Notes under the pieces: generated by a model
What the model saw: only the letters and a program-made list of their open reading frames with translations
What the model was told of the DNA's origin: nothing
Database searches by the model: none
Translations under genes and position numbers: made by a program
Origin: Vandiemenella viatica
Lineage: Eukaryota > Arthropoda > Insecta > Orthoptera > Morabidae
Assembly (NCBI GenBank): GCA_031002005.1
Contig: CM061919.1
Location: 225,368,739 to 225,432,738, forward strand
DNA: 64,000 bases
Reading direction: 5' to 3'
Part shown: positions 1-12,834 of the stretch, piece after piece
Layout of the letters: every line of letters starts with the position of its first letter
Numbering within the stretch: the first letter of the stretch is position 1

Positions 1-165
1 GAGGTGATTATTGGCTGGATAGGAGTAGTGGCAAGGATTTCGGCCATGCCCTTGTAAAGAACTCATTCCGGTATTCATATGGAGTGATTTGGGGAAACAT
101 TGGAAACCACAAATCTGCATGGCTGAACTTGGATTCGAACCTATGTCCTCCTGAATAAGAGACCA
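1..165 (-). repeat. SINE fragment within palindrome arm
   Basis: The segment carries the conserved SINE body (on the minus strand, a pyrimidine-rich block around GGTTTCCAATGTTTCCCC) and a tRNA-like B-box near 130-145, where the plus strand reads TTGGATTCGAACC. It is the same family as 8780-9012 and the same copy that sits at 15968-16190 in palindrome copy A. Its other end lies outside the window. Confidence 0.6.
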
Positions 166-796
166 AGAACGTTAAACGATTTTTAGACGACGTGTAGTCA
201 TTCACAGCACTGACAAACGCGTGTTCCGAAATGGTAATCATGTAGAAAAATATATATTTGATCAACCTCTAAAACGGTAAATAACTTGATTCTTTATCTA
301 TGAATGCTTGGGAGACGTTACTTTTGTGTTGCCCTCATACAGTTGACATGGATTCCCACCGTATTTTCAATTACCAGCTGTAAGTTGGATAATTGTGAAA
401 CTAACAAAAACTTTTTCAAATGTGCTGCTCGTGATAAATTATTACGTGTATTATTTACGCATTATAAAGGTATTCTTCCTGGCCGAAGGAAGTAGGAAAG
501 TTAAGACTTTTCCTGGTAAACGTTGCCATATCTACTTTCTGCGATGTTGCCACGATGTTCTGCCTAGTAGTAGCTGTAGCAATTTCCCTATACAAGAAAT
601 AGTGTCTCATAGCTGGACACACACATCGGCGAAATGAAAAATTATTTATGTTCCAGTCTCATCTAGAATATTTTCATTTAACTGATTACTTCTCTTTAAC
701 AGTTCGATTCTTTATACAGATTACTATTCAATCACGGAATGTTGTATCTATATGTATATTTTCTTTGGTCATATAATTGATGAAGCACCGATTCTG

Positions 797-865
797 TAAG
801 TTTAGGTGTCTGAGTGGTAACGCGCTGGGCTGTCAACGTGCTGGTTCTCGGTTCAAGCCCAGTGC
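797..865 (+). repeat. tRNA-like pol III module in palindrome arm
   Basis: A stretch with an A-box-like sequence (GTCTGAGTGGTAACG) and a B-box-like sequence (CGGTTCAAGCCC) is followed by a T run. The spacing is tRNA-like, but the T-stem does not pair, so it is probably a SINE-type head rather than a working tRNA. The same module appears inverted at about 5496-5564, and again at 16798-16868 and 21541-21607. Confidence 0.6.
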
Positions 866-3800
866 TGTAATTTTTTTTTTTTTTTTATTCTTTATTCCTT
901 TTCACTTGTTGCAAAATACATATCATATAAGTAAGTTTATATATGTTTCGTGGTCAATTGGAACAGTTGAAAAGAATCAAAATTAATGTTTTGGCTGAAA
1001 TGAGAAAGTGTCAACTATCTTGCGCTAGGAACTGAAAGCCAGTTTTCCGATAAATTTAATTTAACCATTACGATTTGTGCCACTCAACTTACCAATTTTT
1101 TTCTAGTGCTGATGGCAAAGGCGGGAGATTGATGATTGGGGTAATGATGGCTGTTTAAAAATAACAAGGACCTAAATCAAACTAATGTGCGGTTTTTTAG
1201 CTAATGTTCCTGTTGGACACAGTGGTATTAGCAAGCAAATCAGAATTGAATGTAGTAGTTATTTTACGAAAACAAAAAATCATCATTGACGAATAACATG
1301 CTAATGCGAGGTTCCGTATTTAAAAAATTCTGCTCCTACTAGTGATCAGTAATGATATAATTGATGTATATCCTCAATATAATGACATGATAACCTTATT
1401 TCCGAAATCTGAAATTGCAAGAAAAAACAGGAAATTTGAGGAAGGAGGAAAGATAATGCCAGGCTGGTTATAAGTTGATGTTACCTTAGCGTCTGTCTCT
1501 GGTAATCCAGAGGATGGTACTGTAAGTGGCTCAGATTCGCGGATGCCATGCTGATCCCGGAAGCTAGTGCGTTGTCTCGCGGTTCCACGGTTCGTGTCAG
1601 GCCGCGGGCAAAAGTGGTTTTATGAGCGTTATGTTTTTCTGTGTTGCTTGTACACGGGACAGTGAAAACATATTATACACTTAATGAGAAGCAAAAGTTA
1701 CATATGTCTGCATTTTCGTTGTTATTCTTTAGTAAAGTCATTATTAATGTAATGGCTCAAAAAGATTATTTTTTAAGCAATGTAAAAAAAACGCCCATGG
1801 TCTTTGAGAAGGGAAATTCACATTCCTTTGGAGCAATTACGTAATTTTTTTATTTAAACCGAAATTTTGATGACTGGATCGTGAATATGAACTGAGTACT
1901 GTCTAATGTCACTGCTAAACTTTACCCTTCATCCAATTCGTTCGTTAATGTAAATATATGATTTGTAATTGCGTCTAAACATTACTGACAAACATTGTTA
2001 AAAGTGAGGCTCACAATTTTTTGATATTAATAGATCAGTAGTCAAACATCCGTATAATTCAATCAATGAAACAATACAGTTTCTAATCCATCATTCAACC
2101 AAAATATTATTGGATTAAATTCCTATTCGTTTGCTGAATAGTAACGAAATCAAGATTTAATTTAGAACTACTGGTATCTGTATGTATTGACATATTAACC
2201 TGTTGTACGCTGAAGTTATGCAAAAGTCAAACACAATCCGTTTCAGAATACTGAAATGAGTAACAATCCAGTTTTACAGTACAAATCAGGATACTGGATG
2301 TAAATTCATTTAGCCAAAGTTTCAAGCAAGTAGTTTGTTTCCTCATAGTTGTAGAAGAACGGTAGTCAGGATATGGACGTAGTAACATCCACGAGGAAGA
2401 GGAGTGGTTTTATAAATATCCTACGTTTCATTTATTCTAAGCTACTAGTTTCTAAATTTCTGAAAGATTTTGTCCCAAGATAAAAATCATAAAATAGCAG
2501 ATAGAAATAGTGACACTTATTTTGCGTAACGTTTTGGTAACAGATAAACTACTATGTTGTTAAGTAAAAATTACGTGTCAGCTGATAGAAGAAGTTAGCA
2601 CTATCTATAGCCACACTGTTATTAATTATAAGGATTTATACTTTCTATGTTACACTCTGCAAGTGATGTGTAGTAGGATAATCATGAGGAAGTCGGGCTG
2701 TTTACATACAGCATACAGCATTTAGTAAACTGGAAGGAAAGATCGAAAGCAAGGCCAGTGCTTACCAAAATTTCCGCCTACTTATGCGGAAACAGGAAAT
2801 TATGAACGTCCTTCCTCTATTAATAACCTGTGTTTCACTTTCCTGATACTCTGCTATCAAGCATTAAGAGACACTTTATTTCACTCAATATTAAACTATA
2901 TTCTTAAATGAGAAGCAAGTGCTATAATGCTCTACTTGTAGATTTTTAAGACTGTCGTGTAGATTATTTATAAAATTCCTCCGTTCATTCTATACGAATA
3001 TTCATTGTGTTAGAGAAAATAAAAATGTACCAAAATTTCTTTTAATCTAGACACAAACGTCAATTCTGCTGTGAATCCGTGCGAACGATGGACTGATAAA
3101 AGCTATACAGTTTAACCGAAGCGTTAAAGATCCTTGAAATTATTAGTTTACAGTGATATTGGTAGGCCGCGATCTGCAGCCAATGACTTTCAATGAAATC
3201 TGAGGATCTACCCAATAACGAGTCTTCTAAAGTGGTGAGGTTGAAAATACATTGTTTGTGAAAAACAATTGAAGTCCAAGTGTATGGTGCAAATCCCTTT
3301 ACGCCCATATTTTAGCGAAATGCAATAAAAAAAATTAGAATTTTTCACAAATACATATATACATACATACGTCTGTAAAAGATTATAACAGCATACTGAC
3401 TTAGTTGCTTGTTATATTTATTCTGACGCTTTAATAACTAAAGCAATCGCTTCTTTTCCCGTTACTTAACTTTTCACTTCTCCCGAAGTAAGCTACTGCG
3501 GATTTTATTCGAGCTCTGGGTGTTGTAATTTAGATGTTACTGTCAACAGTAAAATAATAGCAAAAGTACGAGTATTGATAGAAGTTTAATCATTATGAAT
3601 TCTTCAAGCAGTCGGAATATCTTGCGAATGGATATTCCGTACAATCCGGTCAAGGGAATGCTGTATGTAAACAGCCCGACTTCCTCATGATTATCCTACT
3701 ACACATCACTTGCAGAGTGTAACAGAGAAAAAGTATAAATCCTTATAATTAATAACAGCGTGGCAATAGATAGTGCTAACTTCTTCTATCAGCTGACACG

Positions 3801-5495
3801 TAATTTTTACTTAACAACATAGTAGTTTATCTGTTACCAAAACGTTACGCAAAATAAGTGTCACTATTTTATGATTTTTATCTTGGGACAAAATCTTTCA
3901 GAAATTTAGAAACTGATAGCTTTTAGCTTAGAATAAATCAAACGTAGGATATTTATAAAACCACTCCTCTTCCTCGTGGATGTTACTACGTCCATATCCT
4001 GACTACCGTTCTTCTACAACTATGAGGAAACAAACTACTTGCTTGAAACTTTGGCTAAATGAATTTACATCCAGTATCCTGATTTGTACTGTAAAACTGG
4101 ATTGTTACTCATTTCAGTATTCTGAAACGGATTGTGTTTGACTTTTGCATAACTTCAGCGTACAACAGGTTAATATGTCAATACATACAGATATCAGTAG
4201 TTCTAAATTAAATCTTGATTTCGTTACTATTCAGCAAACGAATAGGAATTTAATACAATAATATTTTGGTTGAATGATGGATTAGAAACTGTATTGTTTC
4301 ATTGATTGAATTATACGGATGTTTGACTGATCTATTAATATCAAAAAATTGTGAGCCTCACTTTTAACAATGTTTGTCAGTAATGTTTAGACGCAATTAC
4401 AAAATATATTTACATTAACGAACGAATTGGATGAAGGGTAAAGTTTAGCAGTGACATTAGACAGACTCAGCACGATCCAGTCATCAAAATTTCGGTTTAA
4501 ATAAAAAAATTACGTAATTGCTCCAAAGGAATGTGTAATTTCGCCTTCTCAAAGACCATGACGTTTTTTTTACATTGCTTAAAAAATAATCTTTTCTGAG
4601 CCATTACATTAATAATGACTTTACTAAAGAATAACAACGAAAATGCAGACATATGTAACTTTTGCTTCTCATTAAGTGTATAATATGTTTTCACTGTCCC
4701 GTGTACAAGCAACACAAGAAAAAAAATGCTCATAAAACCACTTTTGCCCGCGGCCTGACACGAACCGTGGAACCGCGAGACAACACACTAGCTTCCGGAT
4801 CAGCATGGCACCGCGAATCTGAGCCACTTACAGTACCATCCTCTCTGGATTACCAGAGACAGACGCTAAGGTAACATCAACTTATAACCAGCCTGGCATT
4901 ATCTTTCCTCCTTCCTCAAATTTCCTGTTTCTTTCTTGCAATTTCAGATTTCGGAAATAAGGTTATCATGTCATTATATTGAGGATATACATCAATTATA
5001 TCATTACTGATCACTAGTAGGAGCAGAATTTTGATAAATACGGAACCTCGCATTAGCATGTTATTCGTCAATGATGATTTTTTGTTTTCGTAACAATAAC
5101 TACTTACATCTTCAATTATGATTTGCTTGCTAATACCACTGTGTCCAACAGGAACATTAGCTAAAAAAACCGCACATTAGTTTGATTAGGTCCTTGTTTA
5201 TTTTTAAACAGCCATCATTACCCCAATCATCAATCTCCCGCCTTTGCCATCAGCACTAGAATAAAATTGGTAATGTTGAGTGGCACAAATCGTAATGGTT
5301 AAATTAAATTTATCGGAAAACTGGCTTTCAGTTCCTACTGACGCTTGATTAGTTGACACTTTCTCATTTCAGCCAAAACATTAATTTTGATTCTTTTCAA
5401 CTGTTCCAATTGACCACGAAACATATATAAACTTACTTATATGATATGTATTTTGCAACAAGTGAAAAGGAAATAAAGAATAAAAAAAAAAAATG

Positions 5496-5564
5496 ACAGC
5501 ACGTGGGCTTGAACCGAGAACCAGCACGTTGACAGCCCAGCGCGTTACCACTCAGACACTTGGA
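5496..5564 (-). repeat. tRNA-like pol III module in palindrome arm (inverted copy)
   Basis: Reverse-complement counterpart of the module at 797-865 in the right arm of copy B. The B-box reads on the minus strand from the GGGCTTGAACCG segment. Confidence 0.6.
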
Positions 5565-6239
5565 CTTACAGAATCGAGTGCGTCATCAATTATATGACCA
5601 AAGAAAAATATACATATAGATACAACATTCCGTGATTGAATAGTAATCTGTATTAAGATCGAACTGTTAAAAGAGAAATAATCAGTTAAATGAAAATATT
5701 CTAGATGAGACTGGAACATAAATAATTTTTCAGTTCGCCGATGTGTGTGTACAGCTATGAGACACTATTTTTCTATAGGGAAATTGCTACAGTGCTACTA
5801 CTAGGCAGAACATCGTGGCAACATCGCAGAAAGTAGATATGGCAACGTTTACCAGGAAAAAGTCTTACTTTCCTACTTCCTTCGGCCAGGAAGAATACCT
5901 TTATAACGCGTAAATAATACACGTAATAATTTATCACGAGCAGCACATTTGGAAAAGTTTTTGTTAGTTTCACAATTATCCAACTTACAGCTGGTAATTG
6001 AAAATACGGTGGGAATCCATGTCAACTGTATGAGGGCAACACAAAAAGTAACGTCTCCCAAGCATTCATAGATAAAGAATCAAGTTATTTACCGTTTTAG
6101 AGGTTGATCAAATATATATTTTTCTACATGATTACCATTTTGGAACACGCGTTTGTCAGTGCTAGTCGTCTAAAAAATCGTTTACGTTCTGGTCTCTTAT
6201 TCGGGAGGACATAGGTTCGAATCCAAGATCGGCCATGCA

Positions 6240-7239
6240 NNNNNNNNNNNNNNNNNNNNNNNNNNNNNNNNNNNNNNNNNNNNNNNNNNNNNNNNNNNNN
6301 NNNNNNNNNNNNNNNNNNNNNNNNNNNNNNNNNNNNNNNNNNNNNNNNNNNNNNNNNNNNNNNNNNNNNNNNNNNNNNNNNNNNNNNNNNNNNNNNNNNN
6401 NNNNNNNNNNNNNNNNNNNNNNNNNNNNNNNNNNNNNNNNNNNNNNNNNNNNNNNNNNNNNNNNNNNNNNNNNNNNNNNNNNNNNNNNNNNNNNNNNNNN
6501 NNNNNNNNNNNNNNNNNNNNNNNNNNNNNNNNNNNNNNNNNNNNNNNNNNNNNNNNNNNNNNNNNNNNNNNNNNNNNNNNNNNNNNNNNNNNNNNNNNNN
6601 NNNNNNNNNNNNNNNNNNNNNNNNNNNNNNNNNNNNNNNNNNNNNNNNNNNNNNNNNNNNNNNNNNNNNNNNNNNNNNNNNNNNNNNNNNNNNNNNNNNN
6701 NNNNNNNNNNNNNNNNNNNNNNNNNNNNNNNNNNNNNNNNNNNNNNNNNNNNNNNNNNNNNNNNNNNNNNNNNNNNNNNNNNNNNNNNNNNNNNNNNNNN
6801 NNNNNNNNNNNNNNNNNNNNNNNNNNNNNNNNNNNNNNNNNNNNNNNNNNNNNNNNNNNNNNNNNNNNNNNNNNNNNNNNNNNNNNNNNNNNNNNNNNNN
6901 NNNNNNNNNNNNNNNNNNNNNNNNNNNNNNNNNNNNNNNNNNNNNNNNNNNNNNNNNNNNNNNNNNNNNNNNNNNNNNNNNNNNNNNNNNNNNNNNNNNN
7001 NNNNNNNNNNNNNNNNNNNNNNNNNNNNNNNNNNNNNNNNNNNNNNNNNNNNNNNNNNNNNNNNNNNNNNNNNNNNNNNNNNNNNNNNNNNNNNNNNNNN
7101 NNNNNNNNNNNNNNNNNNNNNNNNNNNNNNNNNNNNNNNNNNNNNNNNNNNNNNNNNNNNNNNNNNNNNNNNNNNNNNNNNNNNNNNNNNNNNNNNNNNN
7201 NNNNNNNNNNNNNNNNNNNNNNNNNNNNNNNNNNNNNNN
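6240..7239. other. Assembly gap (1000 N)
   Basis: Exactly 1000 N, a placeholder length. It interrupts the right arm of palindrome copy B inside its SINE, so the last ~1.9 kb of that arm, its right flank and the 5' part of the following Tc1 element are missing. True size unknown. Confidence 0.99.
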
Positions 7240-7475
7240 TGCCAGATCTGACCCGATTGAACATATCTGGATGTGATTGAACGTGGTGTCAGAGCTCATC
7301 ACCCTCCTCCCAGAATTTACCGGAATTAGGTGACATGGTGTGCAGATGTGGTGCCACTCCCTACAGCGACCTACCAAGGCCTCATTGCTTCCATGCCAAG
7401 ACGCATTGCCACCATTATCCATGCCAAAGGAGGACATACCACTATTAGGTGGTCATAATGTTCTGGCTGATCAGT
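7240..7475 (+). pseudogene. Tc1-like transposase 3' end with right inverted repeat
   Basis: The translation shows a PIEHIW segment, the catalytic-Glu region of Tc1 transposases, then a stop and frame changes. A typical C-terminus follows (IATIIHAKGGHTT) before a stop at about 7446. The right terminal inverted repeat (GGTCATAATGTTCTGGCTGA, ending in TCAGTG) closes at 7475 and is followed by TA, the Tc1 target duplication. The 5' part is lost in the gap. The element is dead because of in-frame stops. Confidence 0.8.
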
Positions 7476-7539
7476 GTATAACAACAGTACAAGGGACAGT
7501 GTGAAGATTTTTGTAAAGGGTAAGTATTTCAAGGAAGGG

Positions 7540-8150
7540 ATCTGGTTGATGGAATCAAAGCTGGGAAAACAGAGTGATGAATATGGTGGTCTTTAGTTGA
7601 TTTTTGGAGAGGCAGGATATGAGTAATTGTGTGGAGGGTGAGAAGTAGATTGAGAAATTTGTTTTAATACAAGTGTGCAGAGTAGGAGCAGGAAATGAGG
7701 CTTTTGACAGATTTTGGGTACCTGATAAGGGATTCTTCATTGGATCAGATGCATCTGCCACACATGGCAAGGTTGTAGGGAAGAGAATGTTTGGTACAAA
7801 GGGATTACAACTGCTGAAGTGTAAATATTGTTGCAAGCTGTTGATGTGAACAGTGGTGTGAAGGGTGCCATGCAAAATGTTAATGTCCATATTAAGACAC
7901 GTGATGTGTCGGAGTAAGGAAGTCAAAGGATCAGCTATTGTTAAGGGAATTGAGGAAGTTTAGGAACTGGTTTTCATTGTGAGTCCAGATCATAAAAATT
8001 TCATCTATGTATCTGAACCATGAATCCCCTCCAGACAACCTAGGAAAAACTTGGCATAGGATGGCACCATGTGGGTGCCCTTGACAAAGCCAGGTTTCCA
8101 GTGATACAATATAGCATTAAAGGAGTAGCAATTTAAAAAATTGTTCACCG
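7540..8150 (-). pseudogene. Penelope-like element fragment (reverse transcriptase part)
   Basis: Read on the minus strand, this gives a decayed RT active-site region resembling FRYIDEIF (usually YIDDIF) at 8000-8025. Segments equivalent to the RT C-terminal region of the copy at 30390-31250 follow, such as LQQYLHF near 7810-7840. Stops and frameshifts are present. It ends at the MITE that begins at 8154. Confidence 0.7.
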
Positions 8151-8153
8151 TAA

Positions 8154-8444
8154 GGAGGTGTCCATTAATTACATGAGGTGTTTTTCTGGAATTCTGGAGC
8201 CCCCGCCACTCCCCTCTGGTGAAATTTGGTGAGATCTGGTCGGACCCTCCCCCTCCCCCTCTGATGACGTGATATCTTGAGTGGGAACCCCTCTCCCCTT
8301 CCTACTGACCGACCTCGTAGTTTTTTTGAGACCTTGTTTTAGCTGTTCTGTTCTTCAAGAAATTAAAAAGATAACGTGAGATTTCGCCGGTCTCCCCCCC
8401 TTCCCCGCCCCTCATTTAACCTCACGTAATTAATGGACACCCCC
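8154..8444. mobile_element. Harbinger-like MITE
   Basis: A 291-bp non-coding element with terminal inverted repeats of about 26 bp (GGGGGTGTCCATTAATTACG on the minus strand; GGAGGTGTCCATTAATTACA at the left). It is flanked by TAA on both sides (8151-8153 and 8445-8447), the 3-bp duplication typical of PIF/Harbinger. The inside is rich in C runs, and no open frame is present. Confidence 0.75.
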
Positions 8445-8447
8445 TAA

Positions 8448-9390
8448 CTGCTTGTTGAAGAACTTGTGTAAATATAGTGGGATAACATTTGACAGTAAAT
8501 GCAATTATAGGCAGGACACAATAGTAGGGAGATGCTCCAGAATTCTCCACTCACTGCAGAAGGTGATGAGATTATGTACGAGGGAAGGAAAGAAATTGCT
8601 TACAAAATGTTGGTCAAAGCATTGCTTGACTCTCGTGTCATAGTATCAGACACATATTTTGGGTATCAAATTTAGGAACTGAAGGTGGTGTAAATGAGCC
8701 AGTTAGATATGTTTGTGAAAATATGCACAAAACAGAATCATTAAACTATATGATAAAGGACCTGGGTTAGATTTTTTTTACTTATGGCTTTACACCTCGT
8801 CTAGATCGAGGTCATTGGAGGTGGGATGGGACTGGGACAAGGAATGGGAAGGAATTCAGCCATGGCCTTTTGAAGGAAGCATCCTGGCATTCACCTGGAA
8901 TGATATGGGGAAACCATGGAAAACCCAAATCTGGATGCCCGGACAGGGGTTTGAACCAGCGTCCTCCCGAATGCGAGGCCAGAACGTTAACTGCTCACCC
9001 ACCACGCTCGGTCTGGGTTGAGAGTCATTGAATCACAAAGTATGTGAACAGAGTGGTGGGATAATAGTATAAGGCATACATCAGTGACGTGCCTTGAGAT
9101 GGATATTGGTAAAAGAAAAGGAGCAGTACACAGAAGGAAAAACATGACAATGAAATAAAATGGGGATTTCAGGAACAAGGGAGTGTGATAATTTGTTATG
9201 TATGTAAGGAAAATGTTGAAAAATTTACCCGAAACACTGAAAGAATTTAAAACCATAAACTGTAAATGGTAAAAGTAAACAGTGCACTCAAAGAATTTTA
9301 ACTTAAAAACCATGAAATGTGAAGGTAGGTGTGTAGGCAAAATTCCACAGAAAAAAATGCTCCATTAGAATTAAATTAATTGTTCAGTTG
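8448..9390 (+). pseudogene. LINE fragment (family 1), split by a SINE
   Basis: The segment at 8448-8760 encodes a piece equivalent to the post-RT region of the LINE at 10196-11390 (LCKYSGITFDSKC versus LKCKYLGIISDNK). The C-terminal part and 3' tail resume at 9013-9390 after the SINE. The tail carries the family's terminal block, including ATGCTCCATTAGAATTAAAT. There are many stops. The clade is probably jockey/CR1-like; I cannot decide more precisely. Confidence 0.65.
8780..9012 (-). repeat. tRNA-derived SINE
   Basis: Full-length copy on the minus strand. A tRNA-like head occupies 8950-9012 (A-box around GGTGGGTGAGCAGTTAACG, B-box GGTTCAAACCC). It is followed by the conserved body containing GGTTTTCCATGGTTTCCCCA, an AAGGCCATGGC segment, and a 3' end with GTAAAGCCATAAGT. 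It is inserted into LINE family 1. The body resembles a domain I recall from SINEs of termites, cockroaches and grasshoppers. Confidence 0.8.
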
Positions 9391-9523
9391 CAGAAGTAAT
9401 CTTGTGATTTTCCATGTTTAAATTTATATTTACAGTCACTAGCACATTATTTGGATTTTAATTATTTATTATGTATGTAGATTCTTTGAGGCGAACTATG
9501 ACCACATTAAACCCCCCATTTTA

Positions 9524-9750
9524 TCTTATGGCTTTACGCCTTTCAACATCAAGGTCACTAGAGGCGGGAAAAGGACTGGGGTCAAGGAACAGGAAGACAT
9601 TTGCCCATGGCCTTCTCGAAAGAACCAGCTCAGCATTCGTCTGCAGTGATTTGGGAAAACCATGGAAAACCCAAAGCTGGATGGCCAGATGGGAATTCCA
9701 AACTGCATGATGTCGAATGAAATGCCAGAGCGTCACTACTCACTCTCCTC
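9524..9750 (-). repeat. tRNA-derived SINE, diverged
   Basis: Same body and order as 8780-9012, but the B-box region is mutated (GGAATTCCAAACTGCATG on the plus strand). Older copy, same orientation. Confidence 0.7.
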
Positions 9751-9759
9751 ATCCAGTTT

Positions 9760-10195
9760 AAGCCGTCTTGCATTCGGCAGCAAGTTTCATTTTCTTTGGG
9801 CCCTTAATTTATTGTGAGTATCCCATTTGTGCTCATCTGTCCAAGAGGTACCATGTCTTTTTTTGCACTGTTGGTCCCGATTTGTTTCTTGTGTCACTAA
9901 CTCCTTCTGAAAGACTCTGTCAAAAGTAGCTTCAGGTTTAATCCCAACAAATGAATGTCATGTTTGATATTTTCAGACCAGGACATTACAGATTTGGGTT
10001 TTGCATCAAATAAATTCAAGATTATTTTAGCCAGTCTGTTTTCCTCCATTCGTTTGAAGTAACCTTGGAATAATGTCCGTCATTTGCGAATTGCTTCAGT
10101 GATTTTATTAATTTTGCTGTATACTCCTTTGTGGGATCTCTTTTGATGGACACCAGAATTCCTTTGATAATTATTCACTGTTTTGCTCTCCAATT
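9760..10195 (-). pseudogene. RTE-like LINE 3' end
   Basis: The minus-strand translation gives a diverged C-terminal region typical of RTE-type LINEs (GYFKRMEENRLAKII, then TWYLLDR). In-frame stops are present, and no RT core is visible. Confidence 0.5.
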
Positions 10196-11390
10196 GCAAT
10201 TTATGATTACCTTTCAAAGGCTTCTGACAGAGTGAGCCATAAAATGGTAGTAAATAATTGGAGCAGATGAGAAAGTGATTTGCTGGGTAGAAGAATTTTT
10301 AAAAGGTAAAAAACAAAGTTAGGGTAGGAAATGCAGTCTCAAAGAAGTGGAAGTAAAAATGCGAGTGTCACAGGGTAGCGTATTGGGACCACTGCTATTC
10401 ATTATTATAATGAATAATTGTGTTGATTGTTTACTATCAGAAATTAGATTGTTTGCCGATGACAATGCTATATAAAAGGATCAAAACGGTAGAGGACTGT
10501 AAACAGTTGCAAGGTGATCCGGACAGGATATTTAGTTGTGTTGGTAAACATGGGATGAAGATAAATGCAAGGAAGAGTAAGCTTATTACATACACAAATA
10601 AAAAACAAACGTTATAAATGAATGCAATTTTTCACGGTGTTGTTTATCTATAAAAAAATAAAATAAAACAAAAGGTTGATTATGTTTATTCGGTAGGGAA
10701 AGAATTGTTTGTTGAAGACTTGAAATGTAAATATCTTGGCATTATATCTGATAACAAGCTTAACTGGACAGGATACATTGGACAGGTTGCAGGAAAAGGT
10801 TTCAAAATTCTTCACTTGTTTGAGAGAGTGATGACAGGGTGTACAAGAGAAGTAAAGGATCTGGGTTACAAAACTTTTGTCAGAGCAATATTTGAATATG
10901 GTAGTGTAGTATGGTACTGACATTTGAGTATCAAATACAGGAGTTGGAGAGGTTGCAAAAAAGGGCTGCTAGATTTGTTTCTGGAAATTATTGCATTCTG
11001 AAATCAGTAACAGATATGATAAAAGAACTGAAATAGGATTCATTGCAAGACAGGAGGATGGTAAAATTGGTCATGGGAGTGTACAAGCTGATGAGGTATG
11101 GAAAGATATTGGTGTAAGAATCAAAAGTAATGCATGAAAGGGAAAAGATGACCATGACCACAAGCTGGCAGTTGATTTCAGGCACAAGAGTGTAGGAAGA
11201 TTCTCTTTTTTAGGTAAGGGTGTCAGGGATTGGTATAAGTTACCAAGAGAAATCATGAAAAATTTACCAAAAACACTGAAAGAATTTAAAATTAAAATTT
11301 GTAGAGGGAAAATGTAGATGGGTGCAGGAAAGGTGGAAGATGGGTGTGTAGGGAACATTGTCACAGGAGAGTCCATTGTAATTTAATTAA
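10196..11390 (+). pseudogene. LINE (family 1), RT core to 3' tail
   Basis: This is the best copy of the commonest LINE in the window. In order it shows a decayed RT palm motif (KASDRVSHK), VSQGSVLGPLLF, a LFADDN catalytic loop near 10450, VEDLKCKYLGIISDNKLNW at 10709-10765, and an RxxFEYGSVVWY block followed by LQKRAARFVSG. A 3' tail at 11290-11390 ends in AATTTAATTAAAT. APE endonuclease and ORF1 are absent, consistent with 5' truncation. Several frames are broken. Related tails occur at 34860, 38797, 45229 and 50602. Confidence 0.75.
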
Positions 11391-11394
11391 ATAT

Positions 11395-11855
11395 TATTAT
11401 TATTTCGCACGATACAGCCACAGATGACAAGGTGAACACTGGCTACCTAACTGCATAGGCAACCGTTGGGGGGGGGGGGGGGAGGGAGGAAGGGGGACAT
11501 GTGCCCTTCTCAAATTTAGAACTGCTTTGTGACATGAGGCATTTTACCTAGTGGTGAAATGTTTGTAGCCATTTGTCTGCAAAACATGTAGCTTGTGTTT
11601 TGTATGATAAGTGCAATTTGTTTGTGAAACATAGTTTATTAGGTGGAGAACTGGGACTATTCCATCATTTACTAACTTTTACTCTTTATTTTTATTTTTT
11701 GGTGTGAAATGTGAATTTACTTTGAAGAAAATAGAGAGGGAGTATATATTTTCTCCAAGTTTTTCATACATAACTATTTCAATGGTCATGTAAATAATTG
11801 CATACTAAAAAATAAATACAAAAATTCAGAATAATTGGTAGCTGTTGGGACAACA
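11395..11855. other. Unassigned, with a 16-base G run
   Basis: No gene or recognised element. A G homopolymer of about 16 bases lies near 11469, followed by purine-rich sequence; the rest is AT-rich. Confidence 0.6.
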
Positions 11856-12216
11856 AAGTTGCCAGAAAGTATAAACATATACTATACGAAACCTATTATA
11901 TCCCCATACCGACTTATGTACTAGAAATATGTACCCTGCCCAGAAGAGACAATGGTAGACTTCAAGCCTCTTAAATGAAGCTTTTGCATACCATGCTTCA
12001 GAGAAAACGAAAGGACAAAATAAGGAATGAAATCAATTGTGTAGAGGCTGGTATGAACATCAGTGTGGCAAAATCCTTACAAAGTTCTCGCCTGAGGTTG
12101 ATTGGAAGATTGTTCATAAACATCAACTATTCATGCACAGGAAGAAGTGGAGAGTGCTCATGATCAGCATTGGGAAGACTGGAGCTGGAGAATGATGATG
12201 ATGATGATGATGAATA
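11856..12216 (+). pseudogene. RTE-like LINE 3' end with (GAT)n tail
   Basis: The translation gives the post-RT region of an RTE-type LINE (YYIPIPTYVLEICTLPRR, then a basic segment with KRKDKIRNE) and ends in a (GAT)n microsatellite at 12191-12212, the kind of simple-repeat tail RTE elements leave. A short relative of the tail lies at 51406-51475. Confidence 0.6.
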
Positions 12217-12832
12217 CCTGACAGGAAATAAGTGCAAATTTGCATTGTGAGATTATGTTATAAAAATCTGTTCCCTAATTTACCACTTTCTAGTTTTTCA
12301 AATTTTTTCAGAAATGATAAAAATAATCATTGTTCATTCCAACTTTTCCAATTACAGAAATATTTTACAACTTAATGAGGGCTATCTTCAATCACAAATT
12401 TGAAAAGAAATCATATAAATGTGGCAAAAAATTGGTTCATCCGTTGAAGCTAATGCTACAAAAATTTGTCTTTTTTGTGCCTATATGGTAAGTACCAACT
12501 AAGCATTAGTTATGAAATTGAGGTAGTTCAATCAAAAGACATTTACAAGACGTATTTCCAGAAGTTTATGAACTACACCTGTTCTTGCCAACCCCGAATA
12601 AAATATTCTATCCCTAGTGGAATTTTTCTACTTTTTCGACTAGTTCATGCATTTCACCATGATAATTGATTTATTTCAATAGGAAAGAATAAGAAAGTTG
12701 TAGCAACACAAGTTTGGAAAGTATTTTGGGTTTTCATTTTCTCTTAAGAAAATTATTGTTACCTCTTATAAAAACAAAGAAACTTTTAACTAAAGTTCTT
12801 AATGCAAAGATTTAGAGACAAAGTTTAATAAT
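12217..12832. other. Unassigned AT-rich stretch
   Basis: No supported gene or repeat boundary. Short open frames only. Confidence 0.5.
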
Positions 12833-12834
12833 TA

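Larger units (their letters stand above)
1..6239. mobile_element. Giant palindrome, copy B (incomplete)
   Basis: This is a second copy of the structure at 14174-24232, in the same orientation and offset by about 16.0 kb. The left arm runs from before the window to 2714, the unpaired spacer is 2715-3657, and the right arm runs from 3658 into the assembly gap. Bases 1-2714 match 16006-18734, and 3658-6239 is their reverse complement. Small open frames of 62-86 codons recur in all arms but resemble no known protein. The left arm carries many small deletions compared with the other three arms, for example around 1230-1330, which could be decay or poor polishing. No transposase is visible. Confidence 0.88.

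Noticed and set aside
6124..7437. Apparent open frames of 338-437 codons across the N run
   Set aside because: They are artefacts of 1000 N being read through; only short real sequence remains at the ends.
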